The notes under the pieces: model-generated
Database searches by the model: none
Seen by the model: only the letters and a program-made list of their open reading frames with translations
Told to the model about the DNA's origin: nothing
In this document: positions 1-5,689 of the stretch, piece by piece
Layout: every line of letters begins with the position of its first letter
Position numbering within the stretch: position 1 is the stretch's first letter
Position numbers and translations under genes: made by a program
Assembly: GCA_900556695.1 (NCBI GenBank)
Contig: USQA01000030.1
Span: 1 to 9,736, forward strand
Direction: 5' to 3'
Length of the DNA stretch: 9,736 nucleotides
From: an uncultured Clostridium sp.
Lineage (GTDB): Bacteria > Bacillota > Clostridia > TANB77 > CAG-508

Positions 1-142
1 AATTTATAATTTTAAGTAATATTTTATTATTATCACTATATGTTTGTGCCAAAACTTTTATTTATAAATATACTTTGTCCTTATAAAAAATATATTAATA
101 TATTATATGTAATATTTATATAAAAAATTACTGTTCTTTTTA

Positions 143-171
143 TTGTATATTTTTTTTTAATATGTTATTAT
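143..171 (+). promoter_or_regulatory. Candidate sigma-A promoter of lemA
   Basis: A -35-like TTGTAT (143-148) is followed after 17 bases by TATTAT (166-171). The -10 is preceded by TGT, which makes it an extended -10. Transcription would begin near 178 and leave a leader of about 28 bases before lemA. The region is extremely AT-rich, so chance matches are likely, but spacing and the extended -10 both fit. Confidence 0.5.
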
Positions 172-205
172 TAATTTGTATATAATATATTAAGGAGGAA
201 TTATA

Positions 206-769
206 ATGGTACTTTGGATTATATTAGCAATTGTTGCTATAATTATCATAGCAATTATAAGTATTTATAACGGATTAGTTCAAGCAAGAATGAAAGTAGA
301 TAATGCTTGGAGTCAAATTGATGTTCAATTACAAAGAAGATTTGACTTAATACCTAACTTTGTTGAAACAGTAAAAGGATATATGACTCATGAAAAAGAA
401 ACTTTTGAAAAAATAGCAGCTTTAAGAACATCTTGGGCAAATGCTTCTAGCGTTTCTGAAAAAGCTGAACTTGATGGTCAATTATCAAGTACATTAAAAA
501 CAATTATGGCTGTATCAGAAAGCTATCCAGAATTAAAAGCAAATCAAAACTTTTCTGAATTATCTGAAGAATTAAGAAATACTGAAAATAAAATTTCTTT
601 TTCTAGACAATTCTATAATGACACAGTAACAATGTATAATACAAAAATACAAGTATTTCCTTCTAACATTATTGCTAGAATGTTTAATTTCACATCTCGT
701 GATTTATTCAAAACAGAAAGCGATGAAGCTAGAAAGAATGTAAAAGTAGATTTTGGTAATAATAACTAA
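206..769 (+). CDS. lemA: LemA family membrane protein
   Basis: A 187-residue LemA-family protein. Residues 2-20 form one very hydrophobic N-terminal membrane segment, and the rest is a soluble helical domain, outside the membrane in the usual family topology. Family hallmarks are present: AWSQIDVQLQRR (34-45), DLIPNFVETVKGY (47-59) followed by HE, YPELKANQNF (107-116), the TENKI/FSRQFYND block (126-139) and FPSN (151-154). Length is normal for the family. The ATG at 206 is set by a perfect AAGGAGG at 192-198, seven bases upstream. LemA has no firmly established biochemical role; it is often encoded beside HtpX or TPM-domain proteins and is thought to act in envelope stress or membrane-protein quality control. 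Here htpX follows 88 bases downstream on the same strand, the usual pairing. The family call is secure; the function is not. Confidence 0.95.
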   Translation: MVLWIILAIVAIIIIAIISIYNGLVQARMKVDNAWSQIDVQLQRRFDLIPNFVETVKGYMTHEKETFEKIAALRTSWANASSVSEKAELDGQLSSTLKTIMAVSESYPELKANQNFSELSEELRNTENKISFSRQFYNDTVTMYNTKIQVFPSNIIARMFNFTSRDLFKTESDEARKNVKVDFGNNN

Positions 770-789
770 TCTATTAAGTTAAGATTTTA

Positions 790-824
790 AGGGGGGTTGA
801 GTTAATTATATATTCAACCCTTTT
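790..824 (+). terminator. Hairpin between lemA and htpX (attenuator or weak terminator)
   Basis: The core is GGGTTGA (794-800) pairing with TCAACCC (814-820). G-U and A-U pairs extend it to about 13 bp (790-802 with 812-824) around a 9-base loop. TTTT (821-824) closes the 3' side, but it is inside the extended stem and no longer T tract follows. It could reduce readthrough from lemA into htpX or protect the lemA 3' end. I see no separate strong promoter for htpX in the 88-base gap. Confidence 0.45.
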
Positions 825-857
825 ATCAAATTTATTACATTTGAAAGGATTTATAAA

Positions 858-1760
858 ATGTTTGAAAATATAAAAAGAAATAAAATAGAATCAGGAATTA
901 TTGTGAGTATTTTTATACTTGTAATAACTCTTATAGTTTATTATATATGCAATGCTTTAGAATTGGGAACTTTTTCAATTGTTATTGCATTAATTTTCTC
1001 AGTTGGATCAGCATGGGGATCATATTATTATAGTGATAAAATAGTTTTATCTTTAAATAAAGCAAGACCTGCTACAAAAGAGGAAGATTTAAAATTAGTA
1101 AATATTTTAGATGCACTTATGATTTCATCTGGTCTACCTGTAAAGCCTAGATTGTATGTTGTAGATGATATACAACCAAACGCTTTTGCCACTGGCAGAA
1201 ACCCTCAAAACGCTGTAATATGTGTAACTACTGGTTTACTAGAAAAACTAGATTATTATGAATTAGAAGGTGTAATAGCACACGAAATGAGTCACATTAA
1301 GAATTACGACATACGTTTAAGTTGTGTAGTTTCAGTAATGGTAGGATTTATTGTAATGCTTTCAGATTTATTTTCTAGAACTCTTTTTTGGGGAGGATTA
1401 AAAGATAGAGATAGTGAAAGTAAAGGAAATGGAATTCTTATGTTAGTTGGATTAATCTTTTTAATATTATCTCCTATTTTTGGTTCTTTAATGCAATTAG
1501 CATTATCTAGAAAAAGAGAATTCTTAGCAGATGCCACTGCTGTAGAATTCACTAGAAATCCTGATGGTTTAATATCAGCACTAGAAAAATTGGAAAATGA
1601 CCCAAATCAATTAGAAACTGCTAACAATGCTACTGCTAATATGTATATTGTTAACCCTTTTAAAAAAGATCTAAAAAATGGAGAAAAGAAAACTTCAAGT
1701 ATATGGTCAACCCATCCTAGTACAGCAGATAGAATTGAAGCTTTAAAAAATTTAAAATAA
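858..1760 (+). CDS. htpX: HtpX-type M48 zinc metalloprotease
   Basis: A 300-residue integral membrane protease of peptidase family M48, thought to degrade misfolded or damaged inner-membrane proteins. Two membrane segments lie near residues 13-33 and 38-58, and two more near 153-171 and 194-214. The zinc motif is HEMSH (142-146), with E143 as catalytic base and H142/H146 as ligands. The third ligand is probably E221 in SRKREFLADA (217-226), the usual HtpX arrangement. The C-terminal STHPSTADRI (284-293) is another family signature. Length matches bacterial HtpX (about 290-300). AAAGGA at 844-849, eight bases before the ATG, supports the start. It follows lemA on the same strand and may be co-transcribed with it past the 790-824 hairpin. 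I see no convincing terminator directly after it; the first strong one is at 2231-2273. All catalytic residues are present, so it should be active. Confidence 0.95.
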   Translation: MFENIKRNKIESGIIVSIFILVITLIVYYICNALELGTFSIVIALIFSVGSAWGSYYYSDKIVLSLNKARPATKEEDLKLVNILDALMISSGLPVKPRLYVVDDIQPNAFATGRNPQNAVICVTTGLLEKLDYYELEGVIAHEMSHIKNYDIRLSCVVSVMVGFIVMLSDLFSRTLFWGGLKDRDSESKGNGILMLVGLIFLILSPIFGSLMQLALSRKREFLADATAVEFTRNPDGLISALEKLENDPNQLETANNATANMYIVNPFKKDLKNGEKKTSSIWSTHPSTADRIEALKNLK

Positions 1761-1799
1761 TATAATTTTTATTTTATTGAAATTTTAAAAACCATCCTA

Positions 1800-2228
1800 T
1801 TGATGAAAGAGAGATTTGATTACATTATTCAAAACTGGCTCAGAAGTAAACATACATTGGAATATGTGGGAACATGGGAATTATTATATAATCCAAATTT
1901 TAATTTCACCGAATTCGATGGGTTTAAAAATGAAGCTGATATATTGAATGTTGCCTTATTTGGAATGACTGCAAAGGAGTGGAAGGATAAAAATCCTACT
2001 TTAGATGGTAATATGAGAGATTATGCAAATATTCTTCAGTTGGTTATTTTGGTAAATCTTGAAAATTTAAATGCTCAAATGATAAAAGATGGTTTAGAAC
2101 AAAAAGACAGATTAGAAAAATTAAATGCCATAGCTAAAGAGCAATATAATATTTTACAGGACAGTCGTAGTATTAAAAAAATAGAAAATCTAGATGAAAA
2201 AAAGATCTTACTATACCTATCTAAATAA
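1800..2228 (+). pseudogene. KilA-N family protein remnant with internal deletion
   Basis: The 142-codon frame joins two separated parts of a KilA-N-family phage/mobile-element protein. Residues 9-43 match the family segment that reads roughly 'IxxWLRxxxTxEFxGxWExLxNPxFxxxEFDxFKxEAG'. From residue 44, NEADILNVALFG (44-55), TAKEW, NMRDYA and the following helices match the family's C-terminal region. In full-length relatives, as I recall them, some 110-130 residues of KilA-N core lie between these parts, plus a 'DYIxLTDIAK'-like N-terminus; both are absent. The frame opens with TTG then ATG (1800-1805), has no recognisable ribosome binding site, and stays open back to the htpX stop. I therefore call it a pseudogene; a short translated product cannot be excluded. 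KilA-N is a putative DNA-binding domain of phage and large DNA virus proteins. The family match is from memory of the consensus, not a search. Confidence 0.68.
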
Positions 2229-2230
2229 AA

Positions 2231-2273
2231 AATATTAAAAGACAAGAAGTTTTACATCTTGTCTTTTAATATT
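2231..2273. terminator. Bidirectional intrinsic terminator
   Basis: A perfect 17-bp inverted repeat, AATATTAAAAGACAAGA (2231-2247) with its complement at 2257-2273, surrounds a 9-base loop. The stem has a GC-containing core next to the loop and A tracts on the left matched by T tracts on the right, so it can terminate transcription in both directions. It sits three bases after the KilA-N remnant stop and 36 bases beyond the 3' end of the minus-strand gene at 2309-2920, as expected between convergent genes. Confidence 0.85.
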
Positions 2274-2308
2274 TGATTACATAAAATATAGTAATCGATC
2301 CTAATAGA

Positions 2309-2920
2309 TTAGTGACAGTTCATTTCCAATATTGTTTTTGTTCTCCTTTTTGTATATATTTTTTTGGAAAGAGTTTTATTGATATTTGCAAATATGTCAT
2401 GTGATAAAAGATATCCTTTATCTTGGAACATTTTTTGCAAGTTAGATAAATTGATAGCTGAGCTTTCTGCATAAGCAATAAAGTTTGATATATCATAATC
2501 AATAGCTGATAGCGTTTTGGTAGAAACTAATTGCTCAAGAGTATGTTTTACCTGTGCAATGCTTTCTTTTATTTCTTCTTCTGAATGTTCTTCGACCTTA
2601 TACAAAGTCAGATTTTTAAACACATCAAATATCTGACTTCTGTATTTTTCCATTCTTGAATCACTTGGAAGTAAGAAACATTCAAAATCAAAATCAAAAC
2701 GAATATCTGCTAGCCTTTGAGTTTCAACTCTATAGTGGTTATTAAAACCACCATTATATGAAAATTCAATTCCTTGAATTTTCATAACTAGCATTGATAA
2801 TCTTGACCAACCTTCATAGCAACTGTACTCACTCATCTCCCGTATGTTTTTTTCACTGTACTCTTTTTTTAGGATAGGTACATACCCTATTAAACTGTGA
2901 TTTTCTTTTAACCAAATCAT
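2309..2920 (-). CDS. Hypothetical protein of the accessory island
   Basis: A 203-residue soluble protein I do not recognise. The frame is open up to 3034, but the start is placed at ATG 2920: AAGGAGGG (2933-2926) lies five bases upstream, and the promoter at 3006-3034 would start transcription inside the longer frame. The N-terminal half (about 1-100) looks mixed alpha/beta with aromatic-rich stretches such as YSCYEGWSRL and FRFDFDFE-like acidic/aromatic segments near RFDFDFECF. The second half is mainly helical, with a charged helix EEHSEEEIKESIAQVKHTLE, and the last 25 residues are basic (KKIYTKRRTK). There is no signal peptide, membrane segment, clear helix-turn-helix or catalytic motif. 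GC is about 33% in sampled lines, above its neighbours, suggesting transfer. It is divergent from the oriT/relaxase remnant and shares a control region with it, so it is probably element cargo, a regulator or an accessory mobilization protein; none of these is demonstrated. Confidence 0.75.
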   Translation of the reverse strand: MIWLKENHSLIGYVPILKKEYSEKNIREMSEYSCYEGWSRLSMLVMKIQGIEFSYNGGFNNHYRVETQRLADIRFDFDFECFLLPSDSRMEKYRSQIFDVFKNLTLYKVEEHSEEEIKESIAQVKHTLEQLVSTKTLSAIDYDISNFIAYAESSAINLSNLQKMFQDKGYLLSHDIFANINKTLSKKIYTKRRTKTILEMNCH

Positions 2921-2925
2921 ATTAG

Positions 2926-2933
2926 CCCTCCTT
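2926..2933 (-). promoter_or_regulatory. Ribosome binding site deciding the start at 2920
   Basis: Minus-strand AAGGAGGG with a five-base spacer to the ATG at 2918-2920. No comparable site precedes the ATG at 3034, which also overlaps the -35 box of the predicted promoter. This removes 38 residues from the longest open frame. Confidence 0.8.
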
Positions 2934-3005
2934 AATAACAAATTATTGTTTTTTAAGTTCATATATGTAGACTTGCACTTGGCAAGATACTCAAAATATG
3001 TGTAT

Positions 3006-3034
3006 ATTTTATCACATTTCTGTTTAAATAGCAA
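3006..3034 (-). promoter_or_regulatory. Promoter of the 203-residue island gene
   Basis: Minus strand: TTGCTA (3034-3029) as -35, a 17-base spacer, and TAAAAT (3011-3006) as -10. Transcription would start near 2999, giving a leader of about 80 bases that contains a small CTTGC/GCAAG inverted repeat (2972-2986). It faces away from the relaxase promoter at 3061-3089. Confidence 0.5.
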
Positions 3035-3036
3035 TG

Positions 3037-3068
3037 TTTCACAATAATAATTAACATAATTTGTGAAA
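3037..3068. repeat. 8+8 bp inverted repeat between divergent promoters (possible operator)
   Basis: TTTCACAA (3037-3044) and its exact complement TTGTGAAA (3061-3068) are separated by 16 AT-rich bases. The right half overlaps the -35 box of the relaxase promoter, and the left half lies just upstream of the -35 of the minus-strand gene. A protein bound here could control both promoters. The spacing puts half-site centres 24 bases apart, a little over two helical turns. Confidence 0.4.
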
Positions 3069-3089
3069 AATATTGACTTTAAATACTAT
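3061..3089 (+). promoter_or_regulatory. Promoter of the MobV relaxase remnant
   Basis: TTGTGA (3061-3066) as -35 and TACTAT (3084-3089) as -10, exactly 17 bases apart. Transcription would start near 3096, inside the predicted oriT. In pMV158-type systems the relaxase promoter likewise overlaps oriT so that the relaxase can repress itself; the arrangement here matches that scheme. Confidence 0.5.
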
Positions 3090-3128
3090 TATAGTGGGTT
3101 ACATACTTTCGTAAGAAAGTTATGTAAC
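3085..3128 (+). other. oriT: Probable MobV (pMV158-type) origin of transfer, oriT
   Basis: TAGTGGG^TTA (3092-3101) differs by one base from the pMV158 nick site TAGTGTG^TTA, placing the predicted nick between 3098 and 3099. Upstream is a small palindrome ACTAT-T-ATAGT (3085-3095). Downstream is a hairpin: GTTACATACTTTC (3098-3110), loop GTAA, then GAAAG, a bulged T3120 and TATGTAAC (3115-3128). The nick followed at once by a 3' inverted repeat is the layout of this oriT family. A relaxase-like start codon follows 46 bases later, as expected. The pMV158 comparison is from memory; no alignment was run. Confidence 0.65.
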
Positions 3129-3144
3129 TGCTTCCTTTGGTCGC

Positions 3145-3163
3145 TTCTTGCTACCTGCAAGAA
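3145..3163 (+). repeat. Hairpin before the relaxase remnant start
   Basis: Perfect 7-bp inverted repeat TTCTTGC (3145-3151) / GCAAGAA (3157-3163) with a five-base loop. Its 3' arm runs into the ribosome binding site (GAAAGGA, 3161-3167), so it could have tuned relaxase translation or be part of the oriT structure. Confidence 0.4.
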
Positions 3164-3174
3164 AGGATTTAGAA

Positions 3175-3249
3175 ATGGACAAAACAAACTATTCGGTAGC
3201 TAGAATAGAAACTTATACTAGAGTAAATATTGTACATGCATTATTATAA
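3175..3249 (+). pseudogene. Truncated MobV/Pre relaxase gene (N-terminal fragment)
   Basis: An ATG at 3175 with AAGGA (3163-3167) seven bases upstream opens a 24-codon frame beginning MDKTNYSVARIETYTRVNI. This resembles the extreme N-terminus of MobV/Pre 'plasmid recombination' relaxases, which start with 'YSVARIxK/ETYxRxNI' just before the 'HNxR' motif. Similarity stops at codon 19 (3231); the last five codons (VHALL) are simply the reverse complement of the tatD 3' end. The catalytic domain is wholly missing, so this is a non-functional scar. The match is short and made from memory; the adjacent oriT-like sequence, promoter and ribosome binding site support it independently. The frame overlaps the 3' end of the minus-strand acpS-tatD gene by 37 bases. 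Confidence 0.6.
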
Positions 3250-4382
3250 GTAAAATCTGCAACTTCTTCTAATGTAATTTGTTTAACATCTGCTATCTTT
3301 TGTGCTATATATTTTACATTTCTAGGATCGTTTCTTTTTCCTCTTAAAGGTTCTGGTGATAAATAAGGGCTATCTGTTTCAATTAACATTCTATCGTTTG
3401 GCACTAAATTTATTATTTCATTTGCATTTTTAGAATTTTTAAACGTTATAGGCCCTGCAAATGATATATAAAATCCTAGTTTTAATGCTTCTTTTACTAA
3501 TTCTCTATTTAGTGGGCAACAATGAAAAACTCCTTTGTTTTTAACTTCATGTTTTTTTAGTATTTCAATTGTATCCATTACCGCTTCTCTTGTATGAATA
3601 ACTATTGGTAAGTTTAGTTCATTAGCTAATTTTATTTGTTCAATAAAAGCCTTTTTTTGTAAATCTTTATTTTCTTTATTCCAATAATAATCTAGTCCAA
3701 TCTCACCAATTGCTACATTTTTTGAACTTGTTTTCACTAATTCTTTGATTTCGTCTAGCATTGTCCACAATTCTTCTTCATTTTGTGGAATATCATTAGG
3801 TGAAATGCCACATGTAGAATAAATAAAATCATATTTTTTTGCTAAATCCACCGCAGCTTTTGAACCTTCTAGACTATATCCAGCTGATACAAATCTATCT
3901 ATTTCTTTATGAATACTTTCTATTATTTCTTCTCTATCGTCATTAAACTTTTCATCATCTAGATGTGCATGGCTATCAAAAAATTTTATTTTTGATTTTT
4001 TTAGATCATCTTTATATATCATTGTTACATTTGCAATTGCATATTCCTTGCAGTGTGACAAACTTATATCTATGCTTTCTATATTTTCTTTGTCTATTCC
4101 AAAAATTTCTATATTTGGTCTTCCGTTTTTATCATTAGTAATTTCTATGTCTTTCCATGTTATAGAAAATTTATCCTTTAATTGATATGATATTGCTTTA
4201 AATGCCGCTTCTTTTCCTGCAAATCTAGCAGCATAATGTTGATATTTTTGACTTTTTTTGCTTTCACAATATTGTATTTCTTTTTCGGTAAAAATTCTAT
4301 CTATAAAGGCTTTTCCTATATGTTCTATATCCTCTTTAATTCTGTCAATTTCAATGATATCTGTTCCACAAGTTATTTTCAT
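3213..4382 (-). CDS. AcpS-TatD fusion: holo-ACP synthase + TatD metal-dependent hydrolase
   Basis: A 389-residue protein with two complete domains. Residues 1-125 are AcpS, which moves 4'-phosphopantetheine from CoA to acyl carrier protein to activate it for fatty acid synthesis. GTDIIEIDRI (6-15, metal ligand D8), RFAGKEAAFKA (53-63, E58) and ISLSHCKEYA (106-115) are all intact. Residues about 133-389 are a TatD-family hydrolase (metal-dependent nuclease/exonuclease family). H138 and H140 in DSHAHLDD, E227 in GEIGLDYYW, H263 in VIHTRE, H287 in HCCP and D337 in ETDSPYLSPEPLRG are all present. The joint is a short charged linker (KDDLKKSKIK). No stop, frameshift or ribosome binding site is seen between the domains. 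The ATG at 4382 has AAGGAA (4396-4391) eight bases upstream. It is last in a probable operon, 53 bases after the preceding gene. The final residues (TLV) seem to derive from island DNA. Domain calls are secure; the benefit of the fusion is unknown. Confidence 0.93.
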   Translation of the reverse strand: MKITCGTDIIEIDRIKEDIEHIGKAFIDRIFTEKEIQYCESKKSQKYQHYAARFAGKEAAFKAISYQLKDKFSITWKDIEITNDKNGRPNIEIFGIDKENIESIDISLSHCKEYAIANVTMIYKDDLKKSKIKFFDSHAHLDDEKFNDDREEIIESIHKEIDRFVSAGYSLEGSKAAVDLAKKYDFIYSTCGISPNDIPQNEEELWTMLDEIKELVKTSSKNVAIGEIGLDYYWNKENKDLQKKAFIEQIKLANELNLPIVIHTREAVMDTIEILKKHEVKNKGVFHCCPLNRELVKEALKLGFYISFAGPITFKNSKNANEIINLVPNDRMLIETDSPYLSPEPLRGKRNDPRNVKYIAQKIADVKQITLEEVADFTYNNACTIFTLV

Positions 4383-4435
4383 ATTATTGTTTCCTTACTT
4401 TCAAAATCATAATTATGCATTATATATTAATGCTA

Positions 4436-5668
4436 CTATTTATTTATTAATATCAAATAATTATACATGTTTAATGCTATAGATACTACAAATAGTAAAA
4501 ATGCAATTACAACTATTTTCATTTTCTTTTTAGAATTTATTTCTTTAGATATAATTTCATATTTATATTCTATTTCTTTATACAAATAATCAATTTCAAA
4601 TATTTCATGCATTTTATTATTAAACTTAGTTCCAATCTCATCTTCAGTAATTTCTCTAATCCATGCTTGCTTTGTAAATTCTATTAGCTTATGTCTTGTT
4701 TTCTTTATATTTTTTTTATTTTTTAATTCATTTTCTAGTTTCTTTAAATATATTCTTTTATACAAATTAAAAATATATGTATAAAAATATTGTTTTTCGT
4801 ATTCATCTGGAAGGATTGTATAATTATTTATATCATTGCTTGAAGCAAGTAAACATACTGATGATTTTGTTAATCCTATTTTTGCATATTTCCATTTAGA
4901 AAATACCTCTATACTACTTTCTTCTAAATTAAAGCTATTATCAGCAGATAAATTACTTGCTAATTTTATAAAATTATTTCTTACATTATCAAATTCATTT
5001 GTGCTATTCCATGCTTCTTGATCTACGCATACATATGAGTATGTCAAAAAACTTTCTGTATTAATATTTATTTTTGATATTTCATTATTATTTCCTGTTA
5101 TTTTTCTTAAAAATTCACTAAATGTTTCCATGTTAGAAAAGCTATCTGTTTGTATATGTATATTATCAAAATTACCTAGTTTAGATGTTTTGGAATTTAT
5201 ATCTTTAAATTTATAATTAAAATTTAAAACATCTGAAATTTCTTCAACATCATCTAAATTAGTCTTTATACATAAGAAACATACTCCTGTTTTAAAACAT
5301 ATAACATCTATTTTTCTTATAGAAAAATAAATTCCTTTTTCATCATCCACTTTTGCTTGTATATCTTTTTCTAAAGTATATTCAAATATATTACATTGGC
5401 AATTACTAAGTATAGCAGCTCTTGTCTCTATTGGTAATTCTTCTAATTGTTTTAATTTTCTATTTCCATAAGTAAAACTAGAAAATAATAATTCTCTTAT
5501 ATTAGGCAAAAAATATTTGTACATTTTAAAGTCTTTTTCTTTTTCAAATATTTTTAATCTAATATTCTTGTCTTTAAGCATTTTTATAATATATTCTTTA
5601 TATTTGTTTTCTTCTATAATGAATGGATGTATAAAATATGTATATTGATAATTTATCTTTTGTTCCAT
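4436..5668 (-). CDS. CorA-like family membrane protein, function unknown
   Basis: A 410-residue protein: a large cytoplasmic-looking region, a charged helical region (about 300-380), and one membrane segment near the C-terminus (about 385-405, rich in I/V/L/F). Segments such as FSIRKIDVICFKTGVCFLCI with a following SDVLNFN, and SKWKYAKIGLTKSSVCLL followed about 20 residues later by YFYTYIFNLYKRIYLKKL, resemble a diverged clostridial CorA-like family. In those relatives I recall 'xLxIYxTGVGxL', 'DVLxIN' and 'WxxxxGISRxSFV...LLQRxxLL' at these places. The typical CorA GMN motif and second membrane helix are not seen, so metal transport should not be assumed. The start at 5668 is chosen over the ATG at 5686 because AAGGAG (5681-5676) sits seven bases before it. 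It begins 21 bases after the WG-repeat gene stop and ends 53 bases before acpS-tatD, so co-transcription is likely. The family assignment is tentative. Confidence 0.85.
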   Translation of the reverse strand: MEQKINYQYTYFIHPFIIEENKYKEYIIKMLKDKNIRLKIFEKEKDFKMYKYFLPNIRELLFSSFTYGNRKLKQLEELPIETRAAILSNCQCNIFEYTLEKDIQAKVDDEKGIYFSIRKIDVICFKTGVCFLCIKTNLDDVEEISDVLNFNYKFKDINSKTSKLGNFDNIHIQTDSFSNMETFSEFLRKITGNNNEISKININTESFLTYSYVCVDQEAWNSTNEFDNVRNNFIKLASNLSADNSFNLEESSIEVFSKWKYAKIGLTKSSVCLLASSNDINNYTILPDEYEKQYFYTYIFNLYKRIYLKKLENELKNKKNIKKTRHKLIEFTKQAWIREITEDEIGTKFNNKMHEIFEIDYLYKEIEYKYEIISKEINSKKKMKIVVIAFLLFVVSIALNMYNYLILINK

Positions 5669-5675
5669 TTTATTG

Positions 5676-5681
5676 CTCCTT
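5676..5681 (-). promoter_or_regulatory. Ribosome binding site deciding the start at 5668
   Basis: Minus-strand AAGGAG, seven bases before the ATG at 5666-5668. It lies inside the six extra codons that would be added by the upstream ATG at 5684-5686, which has no site of its own. Confidence 0.8.
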
Positions 5682-5689
5682 ATCATATA

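Larger units (their letters stand above)
1761..3235. mobile_element. Decayed accessory island (mobile-element scar)
   Basis: Between htpX and the 3' end of acpS-tatD lies about 1.5 kb unlike its surroundings. It holds a KilA-N-family remnant, an unknown gene, an apparent MobV-type oriT and a relaxase gene cut off after about 19 codons. Base composition supports foreign origin: three 60-base lines inside the unknown gene (from 2581, 2701, 2821) total 33% GC and the line from 3121 is 42%, against about 18% in lines from 5521 and 8161. The right edge is placed where relaxase similarity stops (about 3231). The left edge is only an upper bound set by the htpX stop. No terminal repeats, integrase or transposase are seen, so the original element cannot be named. 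Confidence 0.5.

Noticed and set aside
181..186. TATAAT just before lemA as a -10 box
   Set aside because: Transcription would start at or inside the ribosome binding site (192-198), and no -35 lies at a proper distance. The 143-171 candidate fits better.
1304..1552. Open minus-strand frame inside htpX
   Set aside because: It is antisense to strongly conserved HtpX sequence, has no family resemblance, and is explained by low-GC codon bias.
1761..1799. AT-rich partial inverted repeat as an htpX terminator
   Set aside because: Only A/T pairing with mismatches and no defined stem; such matches are expected by chance at this composition.
2275..2296. GATTAC/GTAATC inverted repeat after the terminator
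   Set aside because: Six base pairs with a ten-base loop; too weak to assign a role next to the 17-bp terminator.
4417..4433. GCATTA/TAATGC palindrome in the gap before acpS-tatD
   Set aside because: Only 6 bp and AT-rich. It could be a weak processing hairpin or operator, but nothing distinguishes it from chance.
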